From: Pseudomonas putida | GTDB lineage: Bacteria > Pseudomonadota > Gammaproteobacteria > Pseudomonadales > Pseudomonadaceae | Assembly (NCBI RefSeq): GCF_025905425.1 | Contig: NZ_CP109603.1 | Span: forward strand, 2,020,001 to 2,084,000 | DNA length: 64,000 bases | Direction of reading: 5' to 3' | In this document: positions 43,576 through 54,859 of the stretch, in pieces | How the letters are laid out: each line of letters starts with the position of its first letter | Numbering within the stretch: position 1 is the first letter of the stretch | Notes under the pieces: model-generated | The model's database searches: none | Seen by the model: only the letters and a program-made list of their open reading frames with translations | What the model was told of the DNA's origin: nothing | Position numbers and translations under genes: made by a program

Positions 43576-44595
43576 TCAGGCGACTTTGACGATCCAGCCT
43601 GCCGGTGCTTCGACGTCGCCGCTCTGGATGCCGGTCAGCTCGTTGTAGAGCTTCTGGGTGACCGGGCCGACTTTTTCCAGGTCATGGAACACGTGCAGCT
43701 TGCCGTTGAACTCGATACCACCGATCGGGGTGATCACTGCGGCGGTGCCGCACGCACCGGCTTCGATGAAGCGGTCCAGGTTGTTGATCTCGACATCGCC
43801 TTCGATCACTTTCAGGCCCAGGCGCGAGGACGCCAGTTCCATCAGCGACAGGCGGGTGATGCCTGGCAGCACGGAGGCCGATTTCGGCGTGACGAACTCG
43901 TTGTTGGCGGTGATGCCGAAGAAGTTGGCCGAACCGACTTCCTCGATCTTGGTGTGGGTCAGCGGGTCGAGGTAGATGGCATCGGCGAAGTTCGCCTTCT
44001 TGGCTTCGGCGCCCGGCTGCAGGCTGGCGGCATAGTTGCCACCGACCTTGGCCGCGCCGGTGCCTTGCGGGGCGGCACGGTCGAAGCTGGAGATCTGGAA
44101 GTTGTGCGGCTTCATGCCGCCCTTGAAGTACGAGCCAACCGGGATGGCGAAGATCGAGAAGATGAACTCGGGGGCGGTGCGCACGCCGATGTTGTCACCG
44201 GTGCCGATCACGAACGGGCGCAGGTACAGGGCGCCTTTGCCATGCGGTGGCACGAAGTGCTCGTTGGCCTTGACCACTTGCTTGCAGGCCTCGATGAACA
44301 CATCGGTCGGCACGTGCGGCATCAGCAGGCGGGCGCAGCTGCGCTGCATGCGTGCGGCGTTCTGGTCCGGGCGGAACAGGTTGATCGAGCCGTCCTTGCA
44401 GCGGTAGGCCTTGAGGCCTTCGAAGCACTGCTGGCCGTAGTGCAGGGCAGTGGAGCCTTCACTGATGTGCAGTACGTTGTCGTCGGTCAGGGTGCCTTTG
44501 TCCCATTCGCCATTGCGCCATACGGACAGGTAGCGTTTGTCGGTCTTGATGTAGTCGAAACCCAGCTTGTCCCAGTTAATGCTCTCGTTACTCAT
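43576..44595 (-). CDS. ilvE: Branched-chain amino-acid aminotransferase
   Basis: 339 aa, the size of the bacterial/eukaryotic BCAT type (class IV PLP fold). KVGGNYAASLQPGAEAKKAN near residue 195 gives the PLP lysine, and VGSANFFGITANNEFVTPKS follows. An N-terminal fragment (FEGLKAYRCKDGSINLFRPD) is typical. It transfers the amino group to branched-chain 2-oxo acids to make Leu, Ile and Val, or in reverse. It is monocistronic with a strong terminator. The start is after GAGGGTGTC. Confidence 0.95.
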   Translation of the reverse strand: MSNESINWDKLGFDYIKTDKRYLSVWRNGEWDKGTLTDDNVLHISEGSTALHYGQQCFEGLKAYRCKDGSINLFRPDQNAARMQRSCARLLMPHVPTDVFIEACKQVVKANEHFVPPHGKGALYLRPFVIGTGDNIGVRTAPEFIFSIFAIPVGSYFKGGMKPHNFQISSFDRAAPQGTGAAKVGGNYAASLQPGAEAKKANFADAIYLDPLTHTKIEEVGSANFFGITANNEFVTPKSASVLPGITRLSLMELASSRLGLKVIEGDVEINNLDRFIEAGACGTAAVITPIGGIEFNGKLHVFHDLEKVGPVTQKLYNELTGIQSGDVEAPAGWIVKVA

Positions 44596-44720
44596 GACAC
44601 CCTCGATTGTCTTGCAGATGCCCGATCGCTCGGGCTGCTGTTATATGCGCACCACGCCACGATAATACATCCGTCGCGGATCGGGAACGGCCAGTCACGA
44701 ATTGCTGGGCGCTGATGCAC

Positions 44721-46298
44721 TCAAAGATGCCAGTAATCATCCAGCGCGAGCCTTTCGAGCAGCACCGCATCATGGGAAACCACCACCAGCGCCCCCCGAA
44801 AATGCCCAAGCATGCATTCCAGCGCGGCCAGTGACGGCAAGTCCAGATGGTTACCGGGTTCATCCAGCAGCAACAGGTCCAGCGGCCGTTCGCGGTACAG
44901 CACGGCAGCCAGTGCGGCCTTGAGCCGTTCACCGCCACTGAGCAGGGCGCTGGGCAGCTCAACACGCACCGCATCAAGGCCCAACTGCGCCAGCCGGCTG
45001 CGCAATTCACTCTGTGCCAAGGTCGGGTTGGCCTGGCGCAGGTGGTCGAGCACGGTGGTTTGCCCCGATAGCACGCTGCAATGCTGATCGAGCAAGGCCA
45101 CTTCGCCGCTCAGGCGGACGATGTCGGACGGCACGGTCAAATCGCCATTCAGCACGCGCAGCAAGGTGGACTTGCCACTGCCGTTGGCGCCGACCAGGCC
45201 CACACGCTGGCCCACGCACAGCCGCAGGTTCAAGGGTTTGCTGTTGCCATGCGGCAGACGCAGTTGTTGCAGAGCCAGTACTTCCCTCCCAGGGTGACGT
45301 TGAGGGGTCGGTGCATGCAGGATGATGGTACTGCTCTGTTCAACTTCACGGGCTGCATCACGGACGTGAACTTGCAGGGCCTGTAAGGCTTCGCGATGGT
45401 CGCGGCGCTGTTTGCCAGCCGTGGCCTGGCTGCGCTCCTGCTGACGATCCAGCAGAATCTTCGCCTGGTTTGCGTGCTTGGCCTGGCGCCCGGCGCGCGC
45501 CTGGTGGCGCTCAAGGTCTTCGCGCTGGCGCTGAAGTTCGTGGGCGTGACGTTGGCGCTCGTGTTTGAGTCGAGCAAGTTGCTGCTGTGCCAATTCCGTT
45601 TGTTTGGCTTTTTGCGTGGCATAGAGGCTGAAGTTGCCCCCGAACGCCTGCAAACCGAGGCTGGACAGCTCGACGATACGCGACATGTGTTCAAGCAGGC
45701 TGCGGTCGTGGCTGATAACCAGCAAGCCTCGGTCCCAGGCCTGGATCATGGTCAGCAACTGCGCGCGGGCCTCGGCATCCAGATGATTGCTCGGTTCGTC
45801 CAGAATCAAATAGTCGGCGTCGCTGAGCCAGGCACCGATCAAGGCCACGCGCATGGCTTGGCCACCGCTGAGGCTGCGGGTCGGCTGGTGCCAGTCGAGC
45901 TGGCCGAGGCCCTGTCGGTCAAGTTGCAACTGGAGTTGCTCGCGTATATCCCAGCGCTCACCTACTGTGTCGTAATCGACTGGATCGACGCTGCCCTGTT
46001 CAATGCGCTTCAACGCCGCGATCACCGTACCTGCCTGGGCAAGGTCGGCTACCGTGGCGCTTTGCTGGATGACCTGTTGATTCAGGTGATGGATGCGACC
46101 ATGGCGAAGGCAGCGCCCGCTGCTGGGCTCGCGCTGGCCGGCCAGGATCTGTCCGAGCAGGCTTTTACCCACGCCATTGCGCCCGACCATGCCCGTACGG
46201 CGCTGATCGAACGATTCGCTGAGATCGGAAAACAACAGCCTGCCGTCAGGCAAAGCCAAAGAGACGCTGTCCAGCGTCAGGATCGACGTATTCGTCAT
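44721..46298 (-). CDS. ABC-F family ATPase
   Basis: 525 aa from the ATG at 46298 (GGAG 7 nt ahead). Two ATPase domains in one chain without membrane segments: Walker A1 GRNGVGKS (about 37-44), signature LSGGQAMR (about 145-152), DEPSNHLD; a charged linker of about 80 aa (ELQRQREDLERHQARAGRQA); Walker A2 GANGSGKST, signature LSGGERLK, DEPGNHLD. This is the ABC-F fold that acts on ribosomes, for translation control or antibiotic protection; the divergent subtype here cannot be named. The gene stands alone between ilvE and an unrelated pair. Confidence 0.9.
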   Translation of the reverse strand: MTNTSILTLDSVSLALPDGRLLFSDLSESFDQRRTGMVGRNGVGKSLLGQILAGQREPSSGRCLRHGRIHHLNQQVIQQSATVADLAQAGTVIAALKRIEQGSVDPVDYDTVGERWDIREQLQLQLDRQGLGQLDWHQPTRSLSGGQAMRVALIGAWLSDADYLILDEPSNHLDAEARAQLLTMIQAWDRGLLVISHDRSLLEHMSRIVELSSLGLQAFGGNFSLYATQKAKQTELAQQQLARLKHERQRHAHELQRQREDLERHQARAGRQAKHANQAKILLDRQQERSQATAGKQRRDHREALQALQVHVRDAAREVEQSSTIILHAPTPQRHPGREVLALQQLRLPHGNSKPLNLRLCVGQRVGLVGANGSGKSTLLRVLNGDLTVPSDIVRLSGEVALLDQHCSVLSGQTTVLDHLRQANPTLAQSELRSRLAQLGLDAVRVELPSALLSGGERLKAALAAVLYRERPLDLLLLDEPGNHLDLPSLAALECMLGHFRGALVVVSHDAVLLERLALDDYWHL

Positions 46299-46466
46299 GC
46301 ACAACTCCACTCATGCCGCGACATCTCCGGAGCGAACCGGAGGCTGAAGACTGGCCGTCGAAGGGACGGCGGCATCAATGGCGCATTGGACGAATACCTC
46401 GTAGGAGTGGAAGCAGGATCGTATCGGACCGGCGAAGGCAGGTAAAGCGCCGCCCGCTGCTAGGCC

Positions 46467-46826
46467 TCAGCGCCCCCGCAGCCGTTTGCTCCAATCCCCG
46501 CCGTGGCTGCGGCTGCACGCCTCTTCACTGTCAAAACGCACATGCCAGGCCAGGTGGTCCAGGCGAATCCCTACGTCATCAAGCGCCTGGCCGGTCAGCG
46601 CCAGCATGCGCGCCTTGGCATCCCCAGCCAGTGCGGTGGATTTATCCGCCTCGCGCTCGAACACCCAGGTGATGCGCAAGCTGGCGGGGAAGCTGTCGGG
46701 GTCGAGGTGGTGGGTGAGCCAGCTGAATCCGACGATTTCTGCCTTGGCTGTTTCGCAGGCCTCCGTCAGGCAAAGCACCAGCTCACGTTCCACGCGCGCT
46801 ATCTCGCGCTTGCCCATGGCCTTCAC
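46467..46826 (-). CDS. Conserved hypothetical protein, about 119 aa
   Basis: The GTG at 46826 overlaps the glyoxalase-like stop (GTGA) and has GAGG 6 nt ahead, so translational coupling is likely; the ATG at 46817 is the alternative. The protein (GKREIARVERELVLCLTEAC, WLTHHLDPDSFPASLRITWV) has one N-terminal helix and a beta-rich middle, and no signal peptide or membrane segment. The family is recognised only as a short uncharacterised Pseudomonas protein. Its coupling to the glyoxalase-like gene suggests a shared role. Confidence 0.65.
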   Translation of the reverse strand: MKAMGKREIARVERELVLCLTEACETAKAEIVGFSWLTHHLDPDSFPASLRITWVFEREADKSTALAGDAKARMLALTGQALDDVGIRLDHLAWHVRFDSEEACSRSHGGDWSKRLRGR

Positions 46827-47200
46827 TGGGTGGCCTCGTCGTCGATCTGCTGACAAAAGCGCAGGCGGTTGCCGAACGGGTCGTAAACCTGCATCTGCAG
46901 GCCCCAGTCCAGGCGCTCGGCCTCGGGGCGGGCGTAGCCATAGCGCTTGGCCTGCAGCTCGCGTTCGAGGGCGCGCAGGTCGTCGATGCGGGCGAACACG
47001 GTCGAGCCGGGGGTGGCATCGCCATGGTGTTCGCTAAGGTGCAGGATCAGCCCGTCGCGGTGTATTTGCGCGTACAGGGGCAGTTCCGGGCTGAAGCGGT
47101 GCTCCCAGTCCAGGCTGAAACCGAGAAAGTCGAGGTAGAACTCTTTGGCCTTGTCGACCGAAAAAATACGCAGTACCGGGATGGCGGGGGCGAGCGGCAT
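46823..47200 (-). CDS. Glyoxalase/bleomycin-resistance-superfamily protein
   Basis: 125 aa from the ATG at 47200 (MPLAPAIPVLRIFSVDKAKE); the frame to 47308 is open but unlikely. It shows the vicinal-oxygen-chelate fold: VLRIFSVDKAKEFYLDFLGF and a repeated half with LQMQVYDPFGNRLRFCQQ. It has an N-terminal REEHRF-type segment absent of a clear metal triad, so function may be binding or drug sequestration (as in bleomycin-resistance proteins) rather than lyase. It is divergent from cobW and its riboswitch, and is followed by the coupled 119-aa gene. Confidence 0.8.
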   Translation of the reverse strand: MPLAPAIPVLRIFSVDKAKEFYLDFLGFSLDWEHRFSPELPLYAQIHRDGLILHLSEHHGDATPGSTVFARIDDLRALERELQAKRYGYARPEAERLDWGLQMQVYDPFGNRLRFCQQIDDEATQ

Positions 47201-47323
47201 AAGGCGTCCTTGGCCGTTGGCGAAGGTGCAACTGTAGCGCAGTTGTGCCGTTGCTTGCGCATCTCTGGCCGCTTGGCGGGCGGCAATGGTTGACCACCTG
47301 CCAGCCACTGCGTAGCCTTGCCA

Positions 47324-47514
47324 CTTCGAGGTTCTTCGGCCAGGCCGAAGCTAAGACGGGAACGCGGTACAAGCCGCGGCTGCCCCCGCAACTGTAAGCA
47401 CCGACAACGGGTCGACACAGCCACTGCGCAATCACGCGGGAAGGCGTCGTGCCCTCCAGCCCTGCTATTTATCGCGCGGCGGGTACGGTGCGAGCCAGGA
47501 GACCTGCCTCGAAG
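47324..47514 (+). promoter_or_regulatory. Cobalamin riboswitch (AdoCbl/B12 element)
   Basis: The P1 stem CTTCGAGG (47324-47331) pairs with CCTCGAAG (47507-47514). Inside are the conserved core segments GAAGCTAAGACGGGAA, GCCCCCGCAACTGTAAGC and the B12 box AGCCAGGAGACCTGCC (47493-47508). This is a complete class-I type cobalamin riboswitch. It controls the cobW-cobN-chl operon. No strong U-tract follows, so translational control of cobW (SD AAGGG at 47611) is plausible; CCGGGC (47531-47536)/GCCCGG (47559-47564) may form part of the switch. Confidence 0.95.
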
Positions 47515-47624
47515 CGATTTCGACTTTCAACCGGGCGGGGTGATCCGGTGGCGAACAAGCCCGGCCGACCTGGCCCGTGGCTTTCGTCCTGCATGCCCGC
47601 GCCATCTGCCAAGGGCATCGCGAC

Positions 47625-48692
47625 ATGAAAACACTGGCCAAACTCCCCGTCACCATCGTTACCGGCTTCCTCGGTTCGGGCAAGACCACCTTGCTCCGCC
47701 ACATGCTCGACAACGCCCAGGGCCGCCGTATTGCGGTAATCGTCAACGAATTCGGCGAATTGGGCATCGATGGCGAAATCCTCAAGCAGTGCAGCATCGG
47801 CTGCACCGAGGAAGAAGCCAGCGGCCGCGTTTACGAGCTGGCCAATGGCTGCCTGTGCTGCACCGTGCAGGAAGAGTTCTTCCCGGTGATGCGCGAGCTG
47901 GTGGCCCGCCGTGGCGACCTCGACCACATCCTCATCGAAACCAGTGGCCTGGCGCTGCCAAAACCGTTGGTACAGGCCTTCCAGTGGCCGGAAATCCGTA
48001 ACGCCTGCACCGTCGACGCGGTCATCACCGTAGTCGACAGCCCGGCTGTGGCGGCTGGTACCTTTGCCGCCTACCCGGACCAGGTGGACGCACAGCGCAA
48101 GCTCGACCCCAACCTGGACCACGAGTCGCCGCTGCATGAACTGTTCGCCGACCAGTTGGCCAGTGCCGACCTGGTGGTCCTGAACAAGGCCGACCTGATT
48201 GACGCCGAAGGCCTGGCCAAGGTGCGCGCCGAGGTGGCCGAAGAGCTGCCGCCTGCCGTCAAGGTGGTCGAGGCCAGCAGTGGTCGCCTGCCACTGGAGG
48301 TGCTGCTGGGTGTTGGCGCCGAGTCCGAGGCGCATATCGATGGCCGTCGTACCCACCACGATTCGCACCACGATGGCGATGATCATGACGATCATGACCA
48401 CGACGCCTTCGATTCGATCTCCATCGACCTGCCCGAGGCGGACGAAAGCCTGTTGCTCGATGCCCTGACCCAGTTGGTGGTCGAGTTCGGTATCCTGCGC
48501 GCCAAAGGCTTCGCGGCCATTCCGGGCAAGCCGATGCGCCTGCTGGTGCAAGGTGTGGGTACCCGCTTCGACAAACACTTCGATCGCGCCTGGCGCGCCG
48601 ACGAGCCGCGTATCACACGCCTGGTGCTGATCGGTCAGGAGCTGGACGCCGTGCAACTCGAAGCGCGCCTGCGCCAAGCCCTGGGCGCCTGA
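47625..48692 (+). CDS. cobW: CobW-type GTPase, cobalt metallochaperone
   Basis: 355 aa from the ATG at 47625. The G3E GTPase motifs are VTIVTGFLGSGKTTLLRHML (residues about 9-28), a CxCC metal motif (NGCLCC) and NKADL. A histidine/aspartate-rich run (residues about 240-260, THHDSHHDGDDHDDHDHD) is a metal-binding tail typical of CobW. It is thought to deliver Co2+ to CobN. It lies directly under the cobalamin riboswitch, and its stop is 3 bp ahead of cobN, so the two are one operon. Confidence 0.94.
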   Translation: MKTLAKLPVTIVTGFLGSGKTTLLRHMLDNAQGRRIAVIVNEFGELGIDGEILKQCSIGCTEEEASGRVYELANGCLCCTVQEEFFPVMRELVARRGDLDHILIETSGLALPKPLVQAFQWPEIRNACTVDAVITVVDSPAVAAGTFAAYPDQVDAQRKLDPNLDHESPLHELFADQLASADLVVLNKADLIDAEGLAKVRAEVAEELPPAVKVVEASSGRLPLEVLLGVGAESEAHIDGRRTHHDSHHDGDDHDDHDHDAFDSISIDLPEADESLLLDALTQLVVEFGILRAKGFAAIPGKPMRLLVQGVGTRFDKHFDRAWRADEPRITRLVLIGQELDAVQLEARLRQALGA

Positions 48693-48695
48693 CCC

Positions 48696-52457
<3,762 letters not shown>

Positions 52458-52458
52458 A

Positions 52459-53460
52459 ATGAGTGAATCCGTACAATTTCCGCTGGCCGCCGTGGTCGGT
52501 GCCGATGAGCTGAAACTGGCCCTGTGCCTGACTGCTATCGACCCGAAAATCGGCGGCGTGCTGATCGAAGGCCCGCGCGGCATGGCCAAGAGTACCCTGG
52601 CCCGTGGCCTCGCCGACGTGCTCGGCGAAGGCCCGTTCGTCACCCTGCCATTGGGCGCGAGCGAGGAGCGCCTGGTCGGCACCCTCGACCTGGACGCTGC
52701 GCTGGGGCAGGGCAAGGCACAGTTTTCGCCGGGCGTGTTGGCCCAGGCTGATGGCGGCGTGCTGTACGTGGATGAGGTCAACTTGTTGCCCGACACCCTC
52801 GTCGACCTGTTGCTCGACGTGGCTGCCAGCGGCACTAACCGTATCGAGCGCGACGGCATCTCGCACCGGCACAGCGCCCGTTTTGTACTGATTGGCACCA
52901 TGAACCCGGAAGAAGGCGAATTGCGGCCGCAGTTGCTCGACCGTTTCGGCTTGAACGTGGCCCTGGAAGGTTTGCCAGAGCCGCAGGCGCGCCAGCAGAT
53001 CATTCGTCGTCGCCTGGCGTTCGACAGCGACCCGCAGGCCTTCTGCGCGCAATGGGCCGCTGCCCAGGCGCAGTTGCGTGAGCGCTGCCAGCAGGCGCGT
53101 CACGGCCTTGCCCAGATAGCCCTGGACGACCAGGCCCTAGCCTGGATCACCGAGCGCTGCTATGCCGCAGGGGTCGATGGCTTGCGTGCGGACCTGGTGT
53201 GGCTGCGCGCTGCCCGCGCACACTGCGCATGGCGTGGGGGCGTGGCCATTGAAGAAGCCGATGTCGACGCGGTGGCCGAGTTCGCCCTGCGCCATCGCCG
53301 TCGGGTCACGCCTGCGCAGCAGCCGTCTTCGCCGCCGCCGCAAGCAAGCGAGCAGGGCGCAAATAACCAGGGCGGGCAGGGTGACTGGGGTGCGCTGCCA
53401 CCTCAGCCGGTGGCCACTGGCGCACGCCGCGAGGTGCCGAACTGGGCAAAAAAGCCCTGA
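52459..53460 (+). CDS. chlI: ChlI-like AAA+ subunit of cobalt chelatase; ends just after a -1 frameshift site
   Basis: 333 aa from the ATG at 52459. AAA+ features: Walker A GPRGMAKST (residues about 35-43), Walker B VLYVDEVNLLPD (about 99-110), sensor ARFVLIGTMNPEEGELRPQL (about 137-156, with arginine-finger region RPQLLDRFG). The last codons are GCA AAA AAG CCC TGA: the stop lies two codons after the slippery heptamer A_AAA_AAG. So this protein is the small subunit produced when no shift occurs. A -1 shift fuses it to the VWA region in frame from 53454. The hexameric ATPase energises CobN. The P/Q-rich stretch (residues about 295-315) before the end is a linker. Confidence 0.9.
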   Translation: MSESVQFPLAAVVGADELKLALCLTAIDPKIGGVLIEGPRGMAKSTLARGLADVLGEGPFVTLPLGASEERLVGTLDLDAALGQGKAQFSPGVLAQADGGVLYVDEVNLLPDTLVDLLLDVAASGTNRIERDGISHRHSARFVLIGTMNPEEGELRPQLLDRFGLNVALEGLPEPQARQQIIRRRLAFDSDPQAFCAQWAAAQAQLRERCQQARHGLAQIALDDQALAWITERCYAAGVDGLRADLVWLRAARAHCAWRGGVAIEEADVDAVAEFALRHRRRVTPAQQPSSPPPQASEQGANNQGGQGDWGALPPQPVATGARREVPNWAKKP

Positions 53461-53494
53461 GCATCCGCCAGCGACCTGCCCAAGGGACGGATGC
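53431..53494 (+). promoter_or_regulatory. Programmed -1 ribosomal frameshift signal (chlI/chlD)
   Basis: Three elements in order: SD-like GAGGTG (53431-53436), 11 nt, slippery heptamer A_AAA_AAG (53448-53454) in the zero frame, 6-nt spacer CCCTGA containing the zero-frame stop, and a perfect 7-bp stem GCATCCG (53461-53467)/CGGATGC (53488-53494) around a 20-nt loop that can hold an inner CCT/AGG pairing. This is the dnaX-like layout. After a -1 shift the next codon is GCC at 53454, in the VWA frame. Confidence 0.85.
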
Positions 53495-54128
53495 CAGACC
53501 ACGCACGGGGAAGCTGCCAGGCGCCAGCCGTGGCCGCGCGCACAGCGCCGCCACGGGCCGGGTGGCCTGGTTGCCGACTTTGCTCAAGGGGCGGCCACGG
53601 CTGCGCGACGACCTCTGCTGGCAACAGCGTAAGGCCCAGGCTAACGAGCTGTGGCTGGTAATCGTCGATGCGTCTGCCTCAACCCGCCGCCACCAGGCGC
53701 TGGCCCAGACCAAAGGCTTGCTGGCGGCGTTGTTCGACCAGGCATACCGCCAACGGGCCCGTCTGGCCTTGCTGACCGCCAGCGGGCAGACGCCACAGTG
53801 GCAGCGTCACGGCCTGAAGGCCTCGGCAGCCCTGCAGCCATGGTTGCAAGCGCTGGGCGCCGGTGGCGGTACGCCGTTGATCGCTGCACTGGAGCAGGCA
53901 CGGCAATGGCTGCAGACGCGGCAGCAGGCGCACCCCAACGAGGCGCTGCGCTGCCTGGTGTTCACTGATGGCCGACTGCAGCACTGGGATGCCGTGCAAC
54001 CCATGCCGTGTGCGACGCTCTTGGTCGACATGGAACTGGCGCCCGTTCGCCTGGGGCGTGCGCAACGATTGGCAGAACAGCTGCAGGCTGATTACCAGCA
54101 CCTTGAGCATTTCAAGGTCGTGGATTGA
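53454..54128 (+). CDS. chlD: ChlD-like VWA domain, expressed by -1 frameshift from the chlI-like gene
   Basis: In the -1 frame the sequence from 53454 is open to the stop at 54126-54128, 224 aa. The first 36 codons (ALSIRQRPAQGTDARPRTGK, then GASRGRAHSAATGR) have no good start, making a basic linker. The VWA domain begins at WLPTLLKGRP; the MIDAS motif D-x-S-x-S is IVDASAST, and a later G-GGTPLIAAL contributes. The first plausible independent start is a GTG at 53562, which would give only 188 aa. The natural product is a 556-aa ChlI-linker-VWA protein, the medium chelatase subunit. The AAA+ part binds ATP, and the VWA part docks on CobN. Confidence 0.8.
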   Translation, partial: ALSIRQRPAQGTDARPRTGKLPGASRGRAHSAATGRVAWLPTLLKGRPRLRDDLCWQQRKAQANELWLVIVDASASTRRHQALAQTKGLLAALFDQAYRQRARLALLTASGQTPQWQRHGLKASAALQPWLQALGAGGGTPLIAALEQARQWLQTRQQAHPNEALRCLVFTDGRLQHWDAVQPMPCATLLVDMELAPVRLGRAQRLAEQLQADYQHLEHFKVVD

Positions 54129-54142
54129 ATAACGGCGGATAC

Positions 54143-54181
54143 TGCGACACGATGTCGCAATAAAGAGTGTCGCAATAAAAA
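54143..54181. repeat. Repeated TGTCGCAATAAA motif with inverted half
   Basis: TGCGACA (54143-54149)-CGA-TGTCGCA (54153-54159) is a perfect palindrome. TGTCGCAATAAA occurs twice in tandem at 54153-54164 and 54168-54179. It lies 15 bp after the chlD stop; a binding site or an RNA end structure is possible. Confidence 0.5.
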
Positions 54182-54251
54182 GTTGCCAGGACAGCAACCG
54201 GGAAGTTGTACAAGTGCGTGACAGGGCACGCACTTGGAGGGGCAATCGATA

Positions 54252-54518
54252 TTACTTTGGCATCGACCAGGGTTGCAGGTCATAACCTTTTTCGCACAAT
54301 TCGGCGCGCACTTCCTCGATCAGGCTGGCCCACTGCGCAGGGTCGGAATAAATGCGCGAGGACACTTGTTTGCTGCCGATGCGGGTGCTGGTCCGGTCGA
54401 TCACTGCCAGGCTTAGCTCACCAGTACCATTGGGTGCATCCCAGGCTACGCACTGGAAAGGTTCGAAGGCGTGGTCGGCAATCAGCAGTGCTTCGTTGAC
54501 ACGGAGCGGGGCATTCAT
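54252..54518 (-). CDS. Conserved hypothetical protein, 88 aa
   Basis: Starts MNAPLRVNEALLIADHAFEP after AGAGAGACC; the rest (CVAWDAPNGTGELSLAVIDR, SRIYSDPAQWASLIEEVRAE) is a small beta-then-alpha fold. No signal or membrane segment; two cysteines. The family is short and conserved in Pseudomonas but has no assigned role. It is leftward, opposite the sigma-54 activator across a 341-bp gap. Confidence 0.7.
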   Translation of the reverse strand: MNAPLRVNEALLIADHAFEPFQCVAWDAPNGTGELSLAVIDRTSTRIGSKQVSSRIYSDPAQWASLIEEVRAELCEKGYDLQPWSMPK

Positions 54519-54859
54519 GGTTCGGTCTCTCTATGGTCCCAAACATCGAAGTGAGTCCGCGTTGCTTTTAAGTCGCCTCAATTATCGCGAAGTGCAGCGC
54601 GGGGTTATGTGTACTGATGCTCGTTGTCCGGGGGCAAGTCACACTTTGGATGTAAAAAAATTTGTCAGGGTCGAATCCGTGCTTGCCTGCGCCGCCATGT
54701 GATGTCGATAAAGTGCGAAAATTCCCGTCACACATTGTAAAAAAATGAGTCGGCAGACAGACGGTACTGGGCACCGTCAAGTTCGTTGCTACTGTTAATT
54801 GGGCGCCACAACTTGCTGTTTTACTTCATAAAACCAAACACTGGCGCCAAGGATCGGTC
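54519..54859. promoter_or_regulatory. Promoter region with twin GTCACAC...TGTAAAAAAAT motifs
   Basis: No gene is seen in these 341 bp. GTCACAC-N6-TGTAAAAAAAT (54638-54661) recurs as GTCACAC-N2-TGTAAAAAAAT (54727-54746), 89 bp apart. Both point to the sigma-54 activator gene at 54860, so they may be regulator sites in its control region. The region is A+T-rich relative to its surroundings. Confidence 0.45.

Noticed and set aside
53461..53561. Reading the chlI/VWA junction as a pseudogene or sequencing frameshift
   Set aside because: The heptamer, spacer, stem and SD-like element together fit a functional -1 signal better than a random indel; still to be confirmed by conservation.
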